64,000 nt of DNA. Source: Arthrobacter sp. ok362. Lineage in GTDB: Bacteria; Actinomycetota; Actinomycetes; Actinomycetales; Micrococcaceae. The stretch lies in assembly GCF_900102785.1 (NCBI RefSeq), contig NZ_FNGC01000015.1, positions 62,001 through 126,000 of the forward strand, written 5' to 3'. The notes under the pieces are model-generated. The model did not search any database. It was not told the origin of the DNA and worked only from the letters and a program-made list of their open reading frames with translations. Below are positions 53,880-61,800 of this stretch, one piece after another. The first letter of the stretch is position 1; every line of letters begins with the position of its first letter. A program made the translations under genes and the position numbers.

Positions 53880-54692
53880 CTAGTGGTTCGGCCAGATTGT
53901 TCCGAGCAACGCAGCAACGGCTGCGTCCCGCTCCTCGATCTTAGGCGGGACTTCCGACATCGCGCGTTTAATCCACAGGAAGTATTCGACATTGCCGTCC
54001 TGGCCCGGCAGCGGGCTTTGGGCGAGGCCGAACAAGACCAGGCCCGAGTCCACGGCGGCGGCAGCCACCTTGCCCACTGCGAGCCGGCGTTCCCGTTCCG
54101 AGGTGACCACGCCGGTCCGGCCCAGCCGGTCCTTGCCGATCTCGAATTGTGGTTTGACCATGAGGACGAGGTCGCCGCCGGGCTCGGTGCAGGCCGCCAG
54201 TGGCGCCACCACAAGTGTCAGCGAGATGAAGGACAGGTCCGCCACCGTCAACGCGGCCGGTCCGCCGATTTCCCCGGGCGTCATGTACCGGACATTCAGG
54301 CCTTCGTGCACGGCAACGCGGGAGTCATTCCGGATTTCCGGCACCAGTTGGCCATGCCCAACGTCCACGGCCACCACGTGGGCGGCGCCGCGCCGAAGCA
54401 GCACATCCGTGAACCCGCCGGTTGAGGCGCCGGCGTCGAGGCACCGTTTGCCCGCGACGTCGACGGCGGGAAAGGCATCAAGCGCGCCGGCCAGCTTGTG
54501 CCCGGCGCGGCTGACGTAGCCGTCCTCGGCGGAGGCCGTGACGTCCAGCGTGGCGTCATCCGGGATTTGCAGTGACGCCTTGGCGAGGATCTCGCCGCCG
54601 GAGCTCACCTTGCCCTCGGAAATCAGCCGGGCGGCATGCGTCCGGGACCTGGCGAGCCCCCGGCTGACGAGTGCCTGGTCCAGCCGACTCAC
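53880..54692 (-). CDS. tlyA: TlyA-family rRNA 2'-O-methyltransferase
   Basis: 270 residues, GTG start overlapping the preceding stop (GTGA). An N-terminal S4 domain (MSRLDQALVSRGLARSRTHA) precedes an FtsJ-like methyltransferase (CLDAGASTGGFTDVLLRRGA near 88-107, VADLSFISL near 160, VKPQFEIGK near 190). In mycobacteria TlyA methylates 16S and 23S rRNA and its loss gives capreomycin resistance. The family also carries the older annotation haemolysin, which should be ignored. Confidence 0.92.
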   Translation of the reverse strand: MSRLDQALVSRGLARSRTHAARLISEGKVSSGGEILAKASLQIPDDATLDVTASAEDGYVSRAGHKLAGALDAFPAVDVAGKRCLDAGASTGGFTDVLLRRGAAHVVAVDVGHGQLVPEIRNDSRVAVHEGLNVRYMTPGEIGGPAALTVADLSFISLTLVVAPLAACTEPGGDLVLMVKPQFEIGKDRLGRTGVVTSERERRLAVGKVAAAAVDSGLVLFGLAQSPLPGQDGNVEYFLWIKRAMSEVPPKIEERDAAVAALLGTIWPNH

Positions 54693-55033
54693 GATCCCCC
54701 GTCCCCCGCAGCACGGATACGGCGCGCCACGCCGGCGGGGTCGGCCACGTCTTCGTTCAGGGCCTCCAGCAGGGCATCATGCATGCCGGCATAGACTTCG
54801 CCGTGCTCGGACACGGGCGTTTGCCGCACGGCCGCGAGGCGGTCCAGCACAGCGCTGACGGCCGGGTCCTGAACTCGTGCCTGCTGTTCTTGTACCGCGC
54901 GCCCGGACTGTTCCGCCGGGAGCTGGTGCGAGGGCAGGTCAGGCCAGGCGACGTCGGCCGCGAGGTCCGGCGCCGCCGCCTCAGCCGGCTGCTGGTTTGG
55001 GGCCTGGTTTAGCGCAGGGATTGGCTCGGTCAT
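54689..55033 (-). CDS. Small conserved operon protein, function unknown
   Basis: 114 residues. The first half is Pro/Ala/Gln-rich and disordered. The second half (about 58-108) is helical (VSAVLDRLAAVRQTPVSEHG, MHDALLEALNEDV). It couples to tlyA by GTGA and lies nine bases after the HAD gene, so its place in the operon is firm. Equivalent small proteins lie between the HAD and tlyA genes in other actinobacteria. Confidence 0.75.
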   Translation of the reverse strand: MTEPIPALNQAPNQQPAEAAAPDLAADVAWPDLPSHQLPAEQSGRAVQEQQARVQDPAVSAVLDRLAAVRQTPVSEHGEVYAGMHDALLEALNEDVADPAGVARRIRAAGDGGS

Positions 55034-55042
55034 GTCTTCAGC

Positions 55043-56032
55043 CTAGTGATCGAGCCACTCAAGGGCCGGAGCCAGCGCGCTGTTGGTCTCGGGGTTCGCG
55101 GCCCACCAGGCCGAGCAGGCGGCACGCCATGAATCGAGGTCGGCGGGATCGCCGCTGATGTGGACGGACTGCCCCCGCACGATCGCGGAGGCCGTGCCGC
55201 TGCGGAACCGCCCGGCGTCGTGCTCCACGGCAGGGTACGGCGCGTACAGGCCGGTCAGGTCACTAATGAGGAAATCGGGGCGCTCCATGGACTTTGCGGC
55301 CAGGATCGATTCCCTGGTGTCCACGCCGGTCAGCACGGCCACCGTGGCGAAGCCGGCGTTGTTGCCGCCCAGGATGTCGGTGTCCAGGCGGTCACCGACG
55401 ACGAGCGGCCGGTCCGCGGCCAGCCGCTTGGCGGCGGTGTGGAACAGCGGCGCCTCGGGTTTGCCCGCCACGATCGGGCTCTTGCCGGTCGCGGCCGCCA
55501 CGGCCGCCACGAGCGTCCCGTTACCGGGGGCAATTCCGCGCGCCTGGGGAATGGACCAGTCCGTGTTGGTCGCCACCCAGAGGGCGCCGCCGGCGACGAC
55601 GTATGACGCCTCGGCGAGGTCCTTCCACCCGAGGTCCGGGCTAAAGCCCTGTACGACGGCGACGGGGGCATCCTCCGCGCCGCGGACGGGAACCAGGCCG
55701 ACCAGCTCAATTTCCTGAGCCAGCGCGGCACTGCCCGTGATCAGCACGTGTGCCCCCGCCGGCAGCAGCGACGCCAGCAGCGCTGCCGCCGCCTGCGAGG
55801 AACTCACCACTTGGTGGTCTTCGGCGGGTGCCCCGAGATCGCGCAGGTGTTGCGCTACCTGCGCCGGAGAACGGGATGCGTTGTTGGTGACGTAGCCCAG
55901 CCCGACGCCGACACCAGCTAGCCGGCGCAGCGACTCGACGGCCCCCGGGATGGCATGGGCGCCGGCATAGACGACGCCGTCGAGGTCGGAGAGCAAGGCA
56001 TCAAAGGTGGAGATCAGGGCGGTACCCGTCAT
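55043..56032 (-). CDS. HAD-IIA family phosphatase (NagD/phosphoglycolate phosphatase-like)
   Basis: 329 residues from ATG at 56032 (GGAGG nine bases upstream). Motif I is DALLSDLDGVVYAG near 11, VTNNASRSP near 50 is motif II, and VGDRLDTDILGGNNAGF near 220 is motif IV. The C2a cap is in between. These enzymes dephosphorylate small metabolites, including damaged ones. The last about 70 residues form an extra SCP2-like or unassigned domain. It occupies the Rv1692 position, where a glycerol-phosphate phosphatase role has been described in mycobacteria. Confidence 0.88.
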   Translation of the reverse strand: MTGTALISTFDALLSDLDGVVYAGAHAIPGAVESLRRLAGVGVGLGYVTNNASRSPAQVAQHLRDLGAPAEDHQVVSSSQAAAALLASLLPAGAHVLITGSAALAQEIELVGLVPVRGAEDAPVAVVQGFSPDLGWKDLAEASYVVAGGALWVATNTDWSIPQARGIAPGNGTLVAAVAAATGKSPIVAGKPEAPLFHTAAKRLAADRPLVVGDRLDTDILGGNNAGFATVAVLTGVDTRESILAAKSMERPDFLISDLTGLYAPYPAVEHDAGRFRSGTASAIVRGQSVHISGDPADLDSWRAACSAWWAANPETNSALAPALEWLDH

Positions 56033-56036
56033 GCGA

Positions 56037-58052
56037 TTAGTCCTCCACACGTTCACGCTGAGCAGGCTCTGAGTCCTCGACGAGTTCCTGATCCGCTTCA
56101 GCGTTCGGTTCCCCGTCAGCTTCATCGTCAGCTTCACCGTCGGCGTCATCGAGCACGTCGGCTTCCACCGAATCCTGGTCGGACTCGGCGTCGTCGGACT
56201 CGAAGTAGTCAGCTTCGGCGTCGTCGGCGCTGTCGTCGATCGCCTTCAGGCCGAACGCTGCGGCTGTGGTGCCGGCGGCTTCTGCCGCGGCAGCAGCACC
56301 GGCGGCACGCGGGGCGCGCTCTTCGGCTCCGGCGTGCGCGTCGGCGTTCTCCTGCGCACGGAGGCGGCGCTGCCGGTCCTCCTCGCGGGCCTCTTCTTCC
56401 TCGTCCCAGCCGAGATCGATGATGTCGGGTTCCTCCTCGGCCCCGAGGCCCAGCGCGTTTTCGGCCACGATGGCCTGCCGTTGCCATTTGGCGGCCTCGG
56501 CAGCGCGGCCTGCTGCCGTCAGCGCGTCAGCGTAGGCACGGAACAACCGGGGGCTGTAGGAAAAGGCGCGGTTGATGTCCAGCTGCGGGATTTCCAGCTC
56601 GGACACCGCGGCTTCGAGCTGCCCGAGGTCGGTGCGCGCCCCTGCGGCCACGATGGCCAGTTCCACCTTGCCGGGGGCGTCGAGATCCTTGGCTTCGTCG
56701 GACCGGGCCATGTCCAGGGCACGGTCCGGGCGGCCAAGGCCCCGCTCGCAGTCGGCCATGACCGGCAGGTGCATGTTGGAGCCGCTGATGCGGCGATAGG
56801 TGCGGAATTCCCGGAGGGCTTCACCATAGTGGCCGGCTCCATAGGCCGTCAGGCCGACAGCTTCGCGGACGGATGCAAGGCGTCCGCCGCGGCGGCTGGC
56901 TGCCAGGGCGTGCTGGAAGGCAAGCTCAGGTTCTTCATCCAGAAGCCGTCCCGCCATGACGAGGTGGCGAGCCACCCATTCCGCGCTGGTGCCTTCGAGG
57001 GTTTTAATCTGGTGCTGGGTGGCGCGGTCAAGTTCCTTGCCCGTGACGTCCTCGTCGATCTGGGGTGAACGCTCCCGGTCCGGACGGTTGGCGCTGCGGA
57101 GATCGCGGGCATTGGGCACGCGTGCCGGACGGTCTTCCGGGCGGTCCCGCCCGTACTGGCGCGGGCCCGAGTCGCCACGGTCGAAGCTCCGTGCCGGCCG
57201 GTCCTCACGGTTGCCGAACGGCTTGCGGTTCTCGCCACCGCTGTACGGCTTGCGATCACGGTCGCCACCACCGAAGCTGCGCTGACCCCCACCTTCACGC
57301 GGAGCACGATCACCATACGGCTTACGGTCGCCGCCGGAATACGGCTTGCGATCACGGTCGCCACCACCAAAGCCACGCTGACCGCCACCTTCACGCGGAG
57401 CACGATCACCATACGGCTTACGCTCGCCGCCGGAATACGGCTTGCGATCACGGTCGCCACCACCGAAGCTGCGCTGACCGCCACCTTCACGCGGAGCACG
57501 GTCACCATACGGCTTACGGTCACGATCGCCACCGCCGCCATACGGCTTACGGTCACCATAGGTCGGGCGGCTATCGCCACCGAAGCTGCGCTGGCCTCCA
57601 CCTTCACGCGGGGCACGATCACCATAGGGCTTACGCTCACCGCCGACATACGGCTTGCGCTCGCCGCCACCAAAGCCACGCTGACCCCCGCCCTCACGCG
57701 GGGCACGATCACCATACGGCTTACGGTCACCATAGGAGGGGCGGCCATCGCCACCGAAGCTGCGCTGACCCCCACCTTCACGCGGGGCACGATCACCATA
57801 GGGTTTACGCTCACCGCCGGCGCCACCGCCGCTGTACGGCTTACGCTCGCCACCGCCGAAGCCACGCTGATCCCCGCCCTCACGCGGAGCGCGATCACCA
57901 TAAGGCTTACGGTCACGGTCTTCCCTGGAACGGAACCCACGGGGATCGCCGCCGGAGTTGCTTGTGCCGCGGAAAGGGGCTCCACCGGAACTGCGTCCGC
58001 CAGAGTTGTCGCGGGCCTTGCCACCGCGGTTGCCATCATTGTGCTCAGCCAT
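56037..58052 (-). CDS. RG-rich repeat protein with helical (TPR-like) domain, Rv1691 position
   Basis: 671 residues from ATG at 58052 (AGGAGGAT upstream). Residues 1-330 are Gly/Arg/Asp/Tyr-rich with seven copies of KPYGDRAPREGGGQRSFGG-like repeats. Residues about 350-560 are helical, with TPR-like pairs (LEGTSAEWVARHLVMAGRLL, AFQHALAASRRGGRLASVRE, YGEALREFRTYRRISG). The final about 110 are strongly acidic. RGG-type repeats bind RNA or drive condensation in other proteins. Function here unknown. It heads the long operon down to xerD. Confidence 0.85.
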   Translation of the reverse strand: MAEHNDGNRGGKARDNSGGRSSGGAPFRGTSNSGGDPRGFRSREDRDRKPYGDRAPREGGDQRGFGGGERKPYSGGGAGGERKPYGDRAPREGGGQRSFGGDGRPSYGDRKPYGDRAPREGGGQRGFGGGERKPYVGGERKPYGDRAPREGGGQRSFGGDSRPTYGDRKPYGGGGDRDRKPYGDRAPREGGGQRSFGGGDRDRKPYSGGERKPYGDRAPREGGGQRGFGGGDRDRKPYSGGDRKPYGDRAPREGGGQRSFGGGDRDRKPYSGGENRKPFGNREDRPARSFDRGDSGPRQYGRDRPEDRPARVPNARDLRSANRPDRERSPQIDEDVTGKELDRATQHQIKTLEGTSAEWVARHLVMAGRLLDEEPELAFQHALAASRRGGRLASVREAVGLTAYGAGHYGEALREFRTYRRISGSNMHLPVMADCERGLGRPDRALDMARSDEAKDLDAPGKVELAIVAAGARTDLGQLEAAVSELEIPQLDINRAFSYSPRLFRAYADALTAAGRAAEAAKWQRQAIVAENALGLGAEEEPDIIDLGWDEEEEAREEDRQRRLRAQENADAHAGAEERAPRAAGAAAAAEAAGTTAAAFGLKAIDDSADDAEADYFESDDAESDQDSVEADVLDDADGEADDEADGEPNAEADQELVEDSEPAQRERVED
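57240..57914 (-). repeat. Tandem repeats encoding KPYGDRAPREGG units
   Basis: Seven copies of a roughly 60-100 bp unit, differing mainly at synonymous sites and in the variable spacers (DRDRKPYSGG, ERKPYVGG, DGRPSYGDR). Protein conservation with scattered third-base changes suggests selection for the peptide rather than very recent DNA duplication only. Confidence 0.88.
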
Positions 58053-58431
58053 GCTGGGATCCTCCTGTTGCGAGCTGACCACTGGCGCAATCGCAGCCGC
58101 TCTGTTCCGTGTTTCGTTTCCTACGCAACCCGAAATCAAGCGCTTCGAAGTCCGTACATCTCCCCCAATTCTAGGCGAGCAACCCGCCCCGGGCTAACGG
58201 CAGCCTTCAATGGGGCCCGTCGGTGGCCAGACTCACAACGCCCCAGCGGCCGGGGCGCGCGGGGCCGTTCAGGAACCAGGCGGTTTCCTTCAGGAGGCAT
58301 GCTCCGGGCGGCCGGTCCAAAGAGTTGACGATCACGGATCAGTGCCCGTATCGTAGTTATTAGACGTCTGACGACTTACGCAGACGGTGATGGCTTCAGG
58401 GGGAGGCCGCTGGGATACAAAGGAGTATTTC
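58053..58431. other. Divergent intergenic region with operator copy 1
   Basis: 379 bases between the RG-rich repeat protein (minus) and the FGGY kinase (plus). It holds the promoter of the long recN/pyrG operon (not pinpointed) and, at 58325-58378, the promoter and operator of the kinase operon. Confidence 0.6.
58325..58378 (+). promoter_or_regulatory. Promoter and AGACGTCT operator of the kinase/dehydrogenase operon
   Basis: TTGACG (58325-58330) and TATCGT (58349-58354) with an 18-base spacer form a good promoter. The palindromic operator ttagacgtctgacgactta (58360-58378) lies immediately after the -10, over the likely transcription start, as expected for a repressor site. Confidence 0.75.
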
Positions 58432-59937
58432 GTGGGATATGTAATCGGATGTGATCTCGGGTCGCAAAGCGCGAAGGCTGTGCTCATGTCACCGGGCGGC
58501 GACATCGTCGCAACGGCAAACACTGGCTACGCAATGCAGCATCCGCACAGCGGCTGGGCAGAGCAGGATCCGGCGCACTACCGGGACGGCATCGCTTCAA
58601 GCGTCCGCGCCGTGCTGGCCCAGACGGGAGTCAATCCGGCCGAAGTGTCGCACATTGGGCTATCGAGCCAGGTGGACGGAGTGGTTCCGATTGACGGGAG
58701 CATGCGCCCGCTGCGGCCGGCAATTATTTGGCTTGACCGGCGCGCGACCGACCAGGTGGCCCGGCTCGGCAACGCCATCGATCCGGATCGCCTGTTCGCC
58801 CGAACAGGACTGAACCTGGACGCCTCGCACACGGGGCCCAAGCTCATGTGGCTGGCCGACAATGAGCCTGGCGTCTACCGTCAGGCCGCGTCGCTGCCTT
58901 CGGTTGGAGGCTACGCGGTCGCGTGGATGACCGGCCGTTCCATTCAGGACCACGCCAACTCCTCATCCTCCCTGCTCTACGACGTCGTGGCCCGCGACTG
59001 GAGCGATGAACTCATCGATGCGGCCGGGCTCGACCGGGCAAAGCTCCCCGAGATCGGCCGGGCCACTGACGTGGCCGGCACGTTGACCGCAGAAGCCGCC
59101 GAAGCGCTCGGTCTGACCACCAACTGCGCGGTCGTGGTCAGCACAGGCGATGACCACGCCGCATGCCTGGGCGCGGGGGGCGTCCGCCCCGGCGTGGTTG
59201 TCGACATCTTGGGCACGGCCGAGCCGGTGGGCGTCTCGAGCAACTTTCCCGTCTTCGATGAGACGAAACTCGTCGAAACGCATGCCCACGCGGTCGACGG
59301 CACCTACCTGATCGAAAATCCCGGCTTCGTGTCGGGCGGCAACACGCTGTGGTTTGCCAAAAACGTGCTTGGCATCAGCCAGCAGGAGTTCTTTGACCGC
59401 GCAGCGCAATCACAGCCGGGGGCCCGCGGGGTCCGCTTCATCCCGGCACTGACCGGATCAATGGCGCCGCGGTGGAATGACTCCCTGCGCGGCACGTTCT
59501 CCGGGCTGTCCATGAATCACGACTCCGCCGACATGGCCCGCGCGATCATCGAGGCGAACTGCTTCGCGTTCCGGGACATCTACGACCGGATCGACGCAAT
59601 GGGCCTGGCCCAGTCGGTCCGGGTCGTCGGCGGCGGAGCCCGCAGCGCGCTGTGGCTTTCGGCGAAGGCAACTCTCTGCGGGACCTCGATCGCCAAGGTG
59701 CTGACCGAAGAGACCAGCGCAACGGGTGGGGCACTACTCGCCGCCGTTGCCGCAGGCACCTTCCCCAGCCTCGAATCGGCAGTCGACTCGGTGGTGGAGC
59801 TTGATCCCGTCACTATCGATCCCGAACCAGCCCACGCCGAGGCTCTTGAATCGGCTTACCAGGAATACCGCTCACTTTTCGACGCAGTTGAATCAATCCC
59901 CCAGAAGGAATCATCACACCATGACGCTCTCGTCTGA
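58432..59937 (+). CDS. FGGY-family carbohydrate or polyol kinase
   Basis: 501 residues from GTG at 58432, chosen for AAGGAG six bases upstream. N-lobe ATP motif IGCDLGSQSAKAV is at 4-16, substrate loop GLSSQVDGVVPID near 80 (xylulokinases have QMHG here, so the substrate may differ), catalytic Asp in STGDDHAACLGAG near 240, and GGGARSALWLSAKATLCG near 402-419. It phosphorylates a sugar, sugar alcohol or similar polyol. Overlaps the dehydrogenase gene by 17 bases. Confidence 0.9.
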   Translation: MGYVIGCDLGSQSAKAVLMSPGGDIVATANTGYAMQHPHSGWAEQDPAHYRDGIASSVRAVLAQTGVNPAEVSHIGLSSQVDGVVPIDGSMRPLRPAIIWLDRRATDQVARLGNAIDPDRLFARTGLNLDASHTGPKLMWLADNEPGVYRQAASLPSVGGYAVAWMTGRSIQDHANSSSSLLYDVVARDWSDELIDAAGLDRAKLPEIGRATDVAGTLTAEAAEALGLTTNCAVVVSTGDDHAACLGAGGVRPGVVVDILGTAEPVGVSSNFPVFDETKLVETHAHAVDGTYLIENPGFVSGGNTLWFAKNVLGISQQEFFDRAAQSQPGARGVRFIPALTGSMAPRWNDSLRGTFSGLSMNHDSADMARAIIEANCFAFRDIYDRIDAMGLAQSVRVVGGGARSALWLSAKATLCGTSIAKVLTEETSATGGALLAAVAAGTFPSLESAVDSVVELDPVTIDPEPAHAEALESAYQEYRSLFDAVESIPQKESSHHDALV

Positions 59938-61291
59938 CCTCGACCGCTACCTCTCGCACCCCCTGGTCGGCCTCGACCAGGTGGTCATCGGCCCGGATGT
60001 ACTGGACTCCGTCCGGGACATCGTCGCCTCGCTGCCGGCATACAACACCATCGCGCTCCTCACCGACGAGGACGAATACACCACCGGCTCCGGCGCTTAC
60101 CTCAAGCCCGCCGTCACCGGCCTCCTGGAAACCCTCGGCACGGTCAAAACCGTGGCCCTTCCCGGCCACGTCCACGCCGACGAAGGCACCGTCAGCGCCG
60201 CCACCGCCGGCTGCGGGGGTGCGGATGTTGTCGTCACCATCGGCTCCGGCACGTTGTGCGACATCGGCAAGGTCGTGGCCGGGAACCGGCCCCACGTCGT
60301 CGTACAGAGCGCCGCCTCGGTCAACGGTTTCGCAGACGACCAGTCCGTACTGCTCATCAACGGCGTGAAGCGCACCGCCCACTCCGGCTGGCCGAGCGCC
60401 CTCGTCGTGGACAGCGCCGTCCTCGAAGGCGCGCCGGCGGCGCTGAACCGTTCCGGCCTCGGCGACATGATCTCCATGTTCACCGCCCCCGCGGACTGGT
60501 ACCTGTCCTCGCTGGTCGACATGGACCGCGGCTTCTCCGCCGAGGCCGCGACCATGACCCGCCGCCACGGCACCGAACTCCTGGACCTGGCCGAAGGCGT
60601 CGGAGCCTCCGACCCGGAATCCCTGGCCACGCTCGCCAAGTTCGTGACCCTCTCCGGCATCTCAATGGGCGTCGCGGGACAAACCTCCCCGTCCTCCGGC
60701 ATGGAACACGTCGTGAGCCACCTGCTGGACATGGCCAACAGCGCCCGGGGGAAGGACACCGCCCACCACGGAGCCCAGGTCGGCGTCGCGACCGTCGTCG
60801 TCGCCATTCTGTGGCGGAAGATGAACGAGCGGCTCCGTGCCGGAAGTATCGGCACCCTCCGGCTCCCCGATTCAGCGGACGCGGAGCGCACGGTGCGGGA
60901 GGCCTTCGACTGGATGGATGAGGCCGGCGCCACGAGCAACGAGTGCTGGTCCGACTACTCCAAAAAGCTCGAACACCTGCGCGCCGTCGACGCCGGAACG
61001 AAAATCCGCGAGGCCGTCGAATCCTGGCGGGCACACGCCGAGGTACTCTCGGGCTTGCTGGGAGAACCGGAAGCCATCGTCGCGGCGCTTCGCGCCGCCG
61101 GCGCGCCCACCCGGTTCTCCGAGCTGGAAAACGCCAGCAAAGAGGACGACGTTATCTGGGCGCTCACCAACTGCCACCTCATGCGCAACCGCTTCAACAT
61201 CGCCGACCTCGCCTACCTGACAGGCGCATGGACCGCGACCGATGTTCTGGCAGCGCTGTCCGAGGCAGAACGGATCGGCGCAGGCCTCTAA
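59921..61291 (+). CDS. sn-glycerol-1-phosphate dehydrogenase-family protein (AraM/EgsA)
   Basis: 456 residues from ATG at 59921 (AGAAGGAA upstream). NAD site VVTIGSGTLCDIGKVVA is near 103-119. Metal ligands are expected at Asp in GLGDMISMF near 183 and His in GMEHVVSHLLD and HHGAQVGVA (about 260-290). AraM-type enzymes interconvert dihydroxyacetone phosphate and sn-glycerol 1-phosphate. The C-terminal part (about 370-456) is longer than in archaeal enzymes. Coupling to a FGGY kinase suggests catabolic oxidation of a phosphorylated polyol. Confidence 0.9.
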   Translation: MTLSSDLDRYLSHPLVGLDQVVIGPDVLDSVRDIVASLPAYNTIALLTDEDEYTTGSGAYLKPAVTGLLETLGTVKTVALPGHVHADEGTVSAATAGCGGADVVVTIGSGTLCDIGKVVAGNRPHVVVQSAASVNGFADDQSVLLINGVKRTAHSGWPSALVVDSAVLEGAPAALNRSGLGDMISMFTAPADWYLSSLVDMDRGFSAEAATMTRRHGTELLDLAEGVGASDPESLATLAKFVTLSGISMGVAGQTSPSSGMEHVVSHLLDMANSARGKDTAHHGAQVGVATVVVAILWRKMNERLRAGSIGTLRLPDSADAERTVREAFDWMDEAGATSNECWSDYSKKLEHLRAVDAGTKIREAVESWRAHAEVLSGLLGEPEAIVAALRAAGAPTRFSELENASKEDDVIWALTNCHLMRNRFNIADLAYLTGAWTATDVLAALSEAERIGAGL

Positions 61292-61318
61292 CGTCACTGG
61301 CCCGACACCACTGGCCTG

Positions 61319-61360
61319 TGCCGCAATCCTGGCCCATCGAGGCATCCCAGGATTGCGGCA
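61319..61360 (+). terminator. Stem-loop after the dehydrogenase gene
   Basis: A 14-bp perfect inverted repeat tgccgcaatcctgg / ccaggattgcggca with a 14-base loop, 28 bases after the stop codon. No T tract. Probably a terminator or an mRNA-stabilising element. Confidence 0.6.
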
Positions 61361-61407
61361 CCGGCAACCGGGCCGCGACCCTACCGATGCGCCCCGGCAG
61401 CCGCCGG

Positions 61408-61453
61408 CCCGGATCCCTACGATCCGCCGACCCGGATCCCTACGATCCGCCAG
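61408..61453. repeat. 23-bp direct tandem repeat
   Basis: Two adjacent copies starting cccggatccctacgatccgc, identical over 21 bases, contain GGATCC and GATC motifs. No function evident. Confidence 0.8.
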
Positions 61454-61533
61454 CCGGCTCCCACGTGACTTCACCGACTTCACTGGCCCCACCATGAGCA
61501 CAACCAGTCCTAGAAACCCGTAAAAACCTTTCC

Positions 61534-61562
61534 TTGTCAGACGTCTAACGACTTGGTATGCT
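61534..61562 (+). promoter_or_regulatory. Promoter and AGACGTCT operator of the permease gene
   Basis: TTGTCA (61534-61539), a 17-base spacer and TATGCT (61557-61562) form a strong promoter. The operator gtcagacgtctaacgactt (61536-61554) fills the spacer, so a bound regulator would block RNA polymerase. Confidence 0.78.
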
Positions 61563-61800
61563 TGATGTACCGGGCCGCGAAGGTCCCTTCCGGAGAGTTT
61601 CCCCGCCGATGACGTCAGGGAAATGCCAGGCCCGCCGCCCGTGCGGCGGCCGGCGGCCGTTCGTAACACCCCGATGCCGGAGCGCTGATGTTTCAGCCCG
61701 GCACCCAGCCACGGTTTATCCCGCGGCTTCCTCGTCAGATATCAAACGGTCCACGTCCTGTGGTGCCGATGATCGATACAACCCGCAAAGGAGCAGGTCA

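Larger units (their letters stand above)
61292..61800. other. Intergenic region with hairpin, 23-bp repeat, operator copy 2 and long leader
   Basis: 509 bases. In order: a stem-loop at 61319-61360, a tandem 23-bp repeat at 61408-61453, a promoter with operator at 61534-61562, then a leader of about 230 bases before the permease GTG. The leader contains GC-rich inverted repeats but no riboswitch I can name. No credible ORF other than in-frame extensions of the permease. Confidence 0.6.

Noticed and set aside
53880..54692. Haemolysin activity of TlyA
   Set aside because: The sequence shows S4 and FtsJ-like methyltransferase domains. The haemolysin name is historical.
61563..61800. Glycine-riboswitch-like bases (GGAGAG followed by GCCGA) in the permease leader
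   Set aside because: The conserved GAAGGxGC and CTCTCAGGCAAAAGGAC parts are missing and I could not fold the expected three-way junction.
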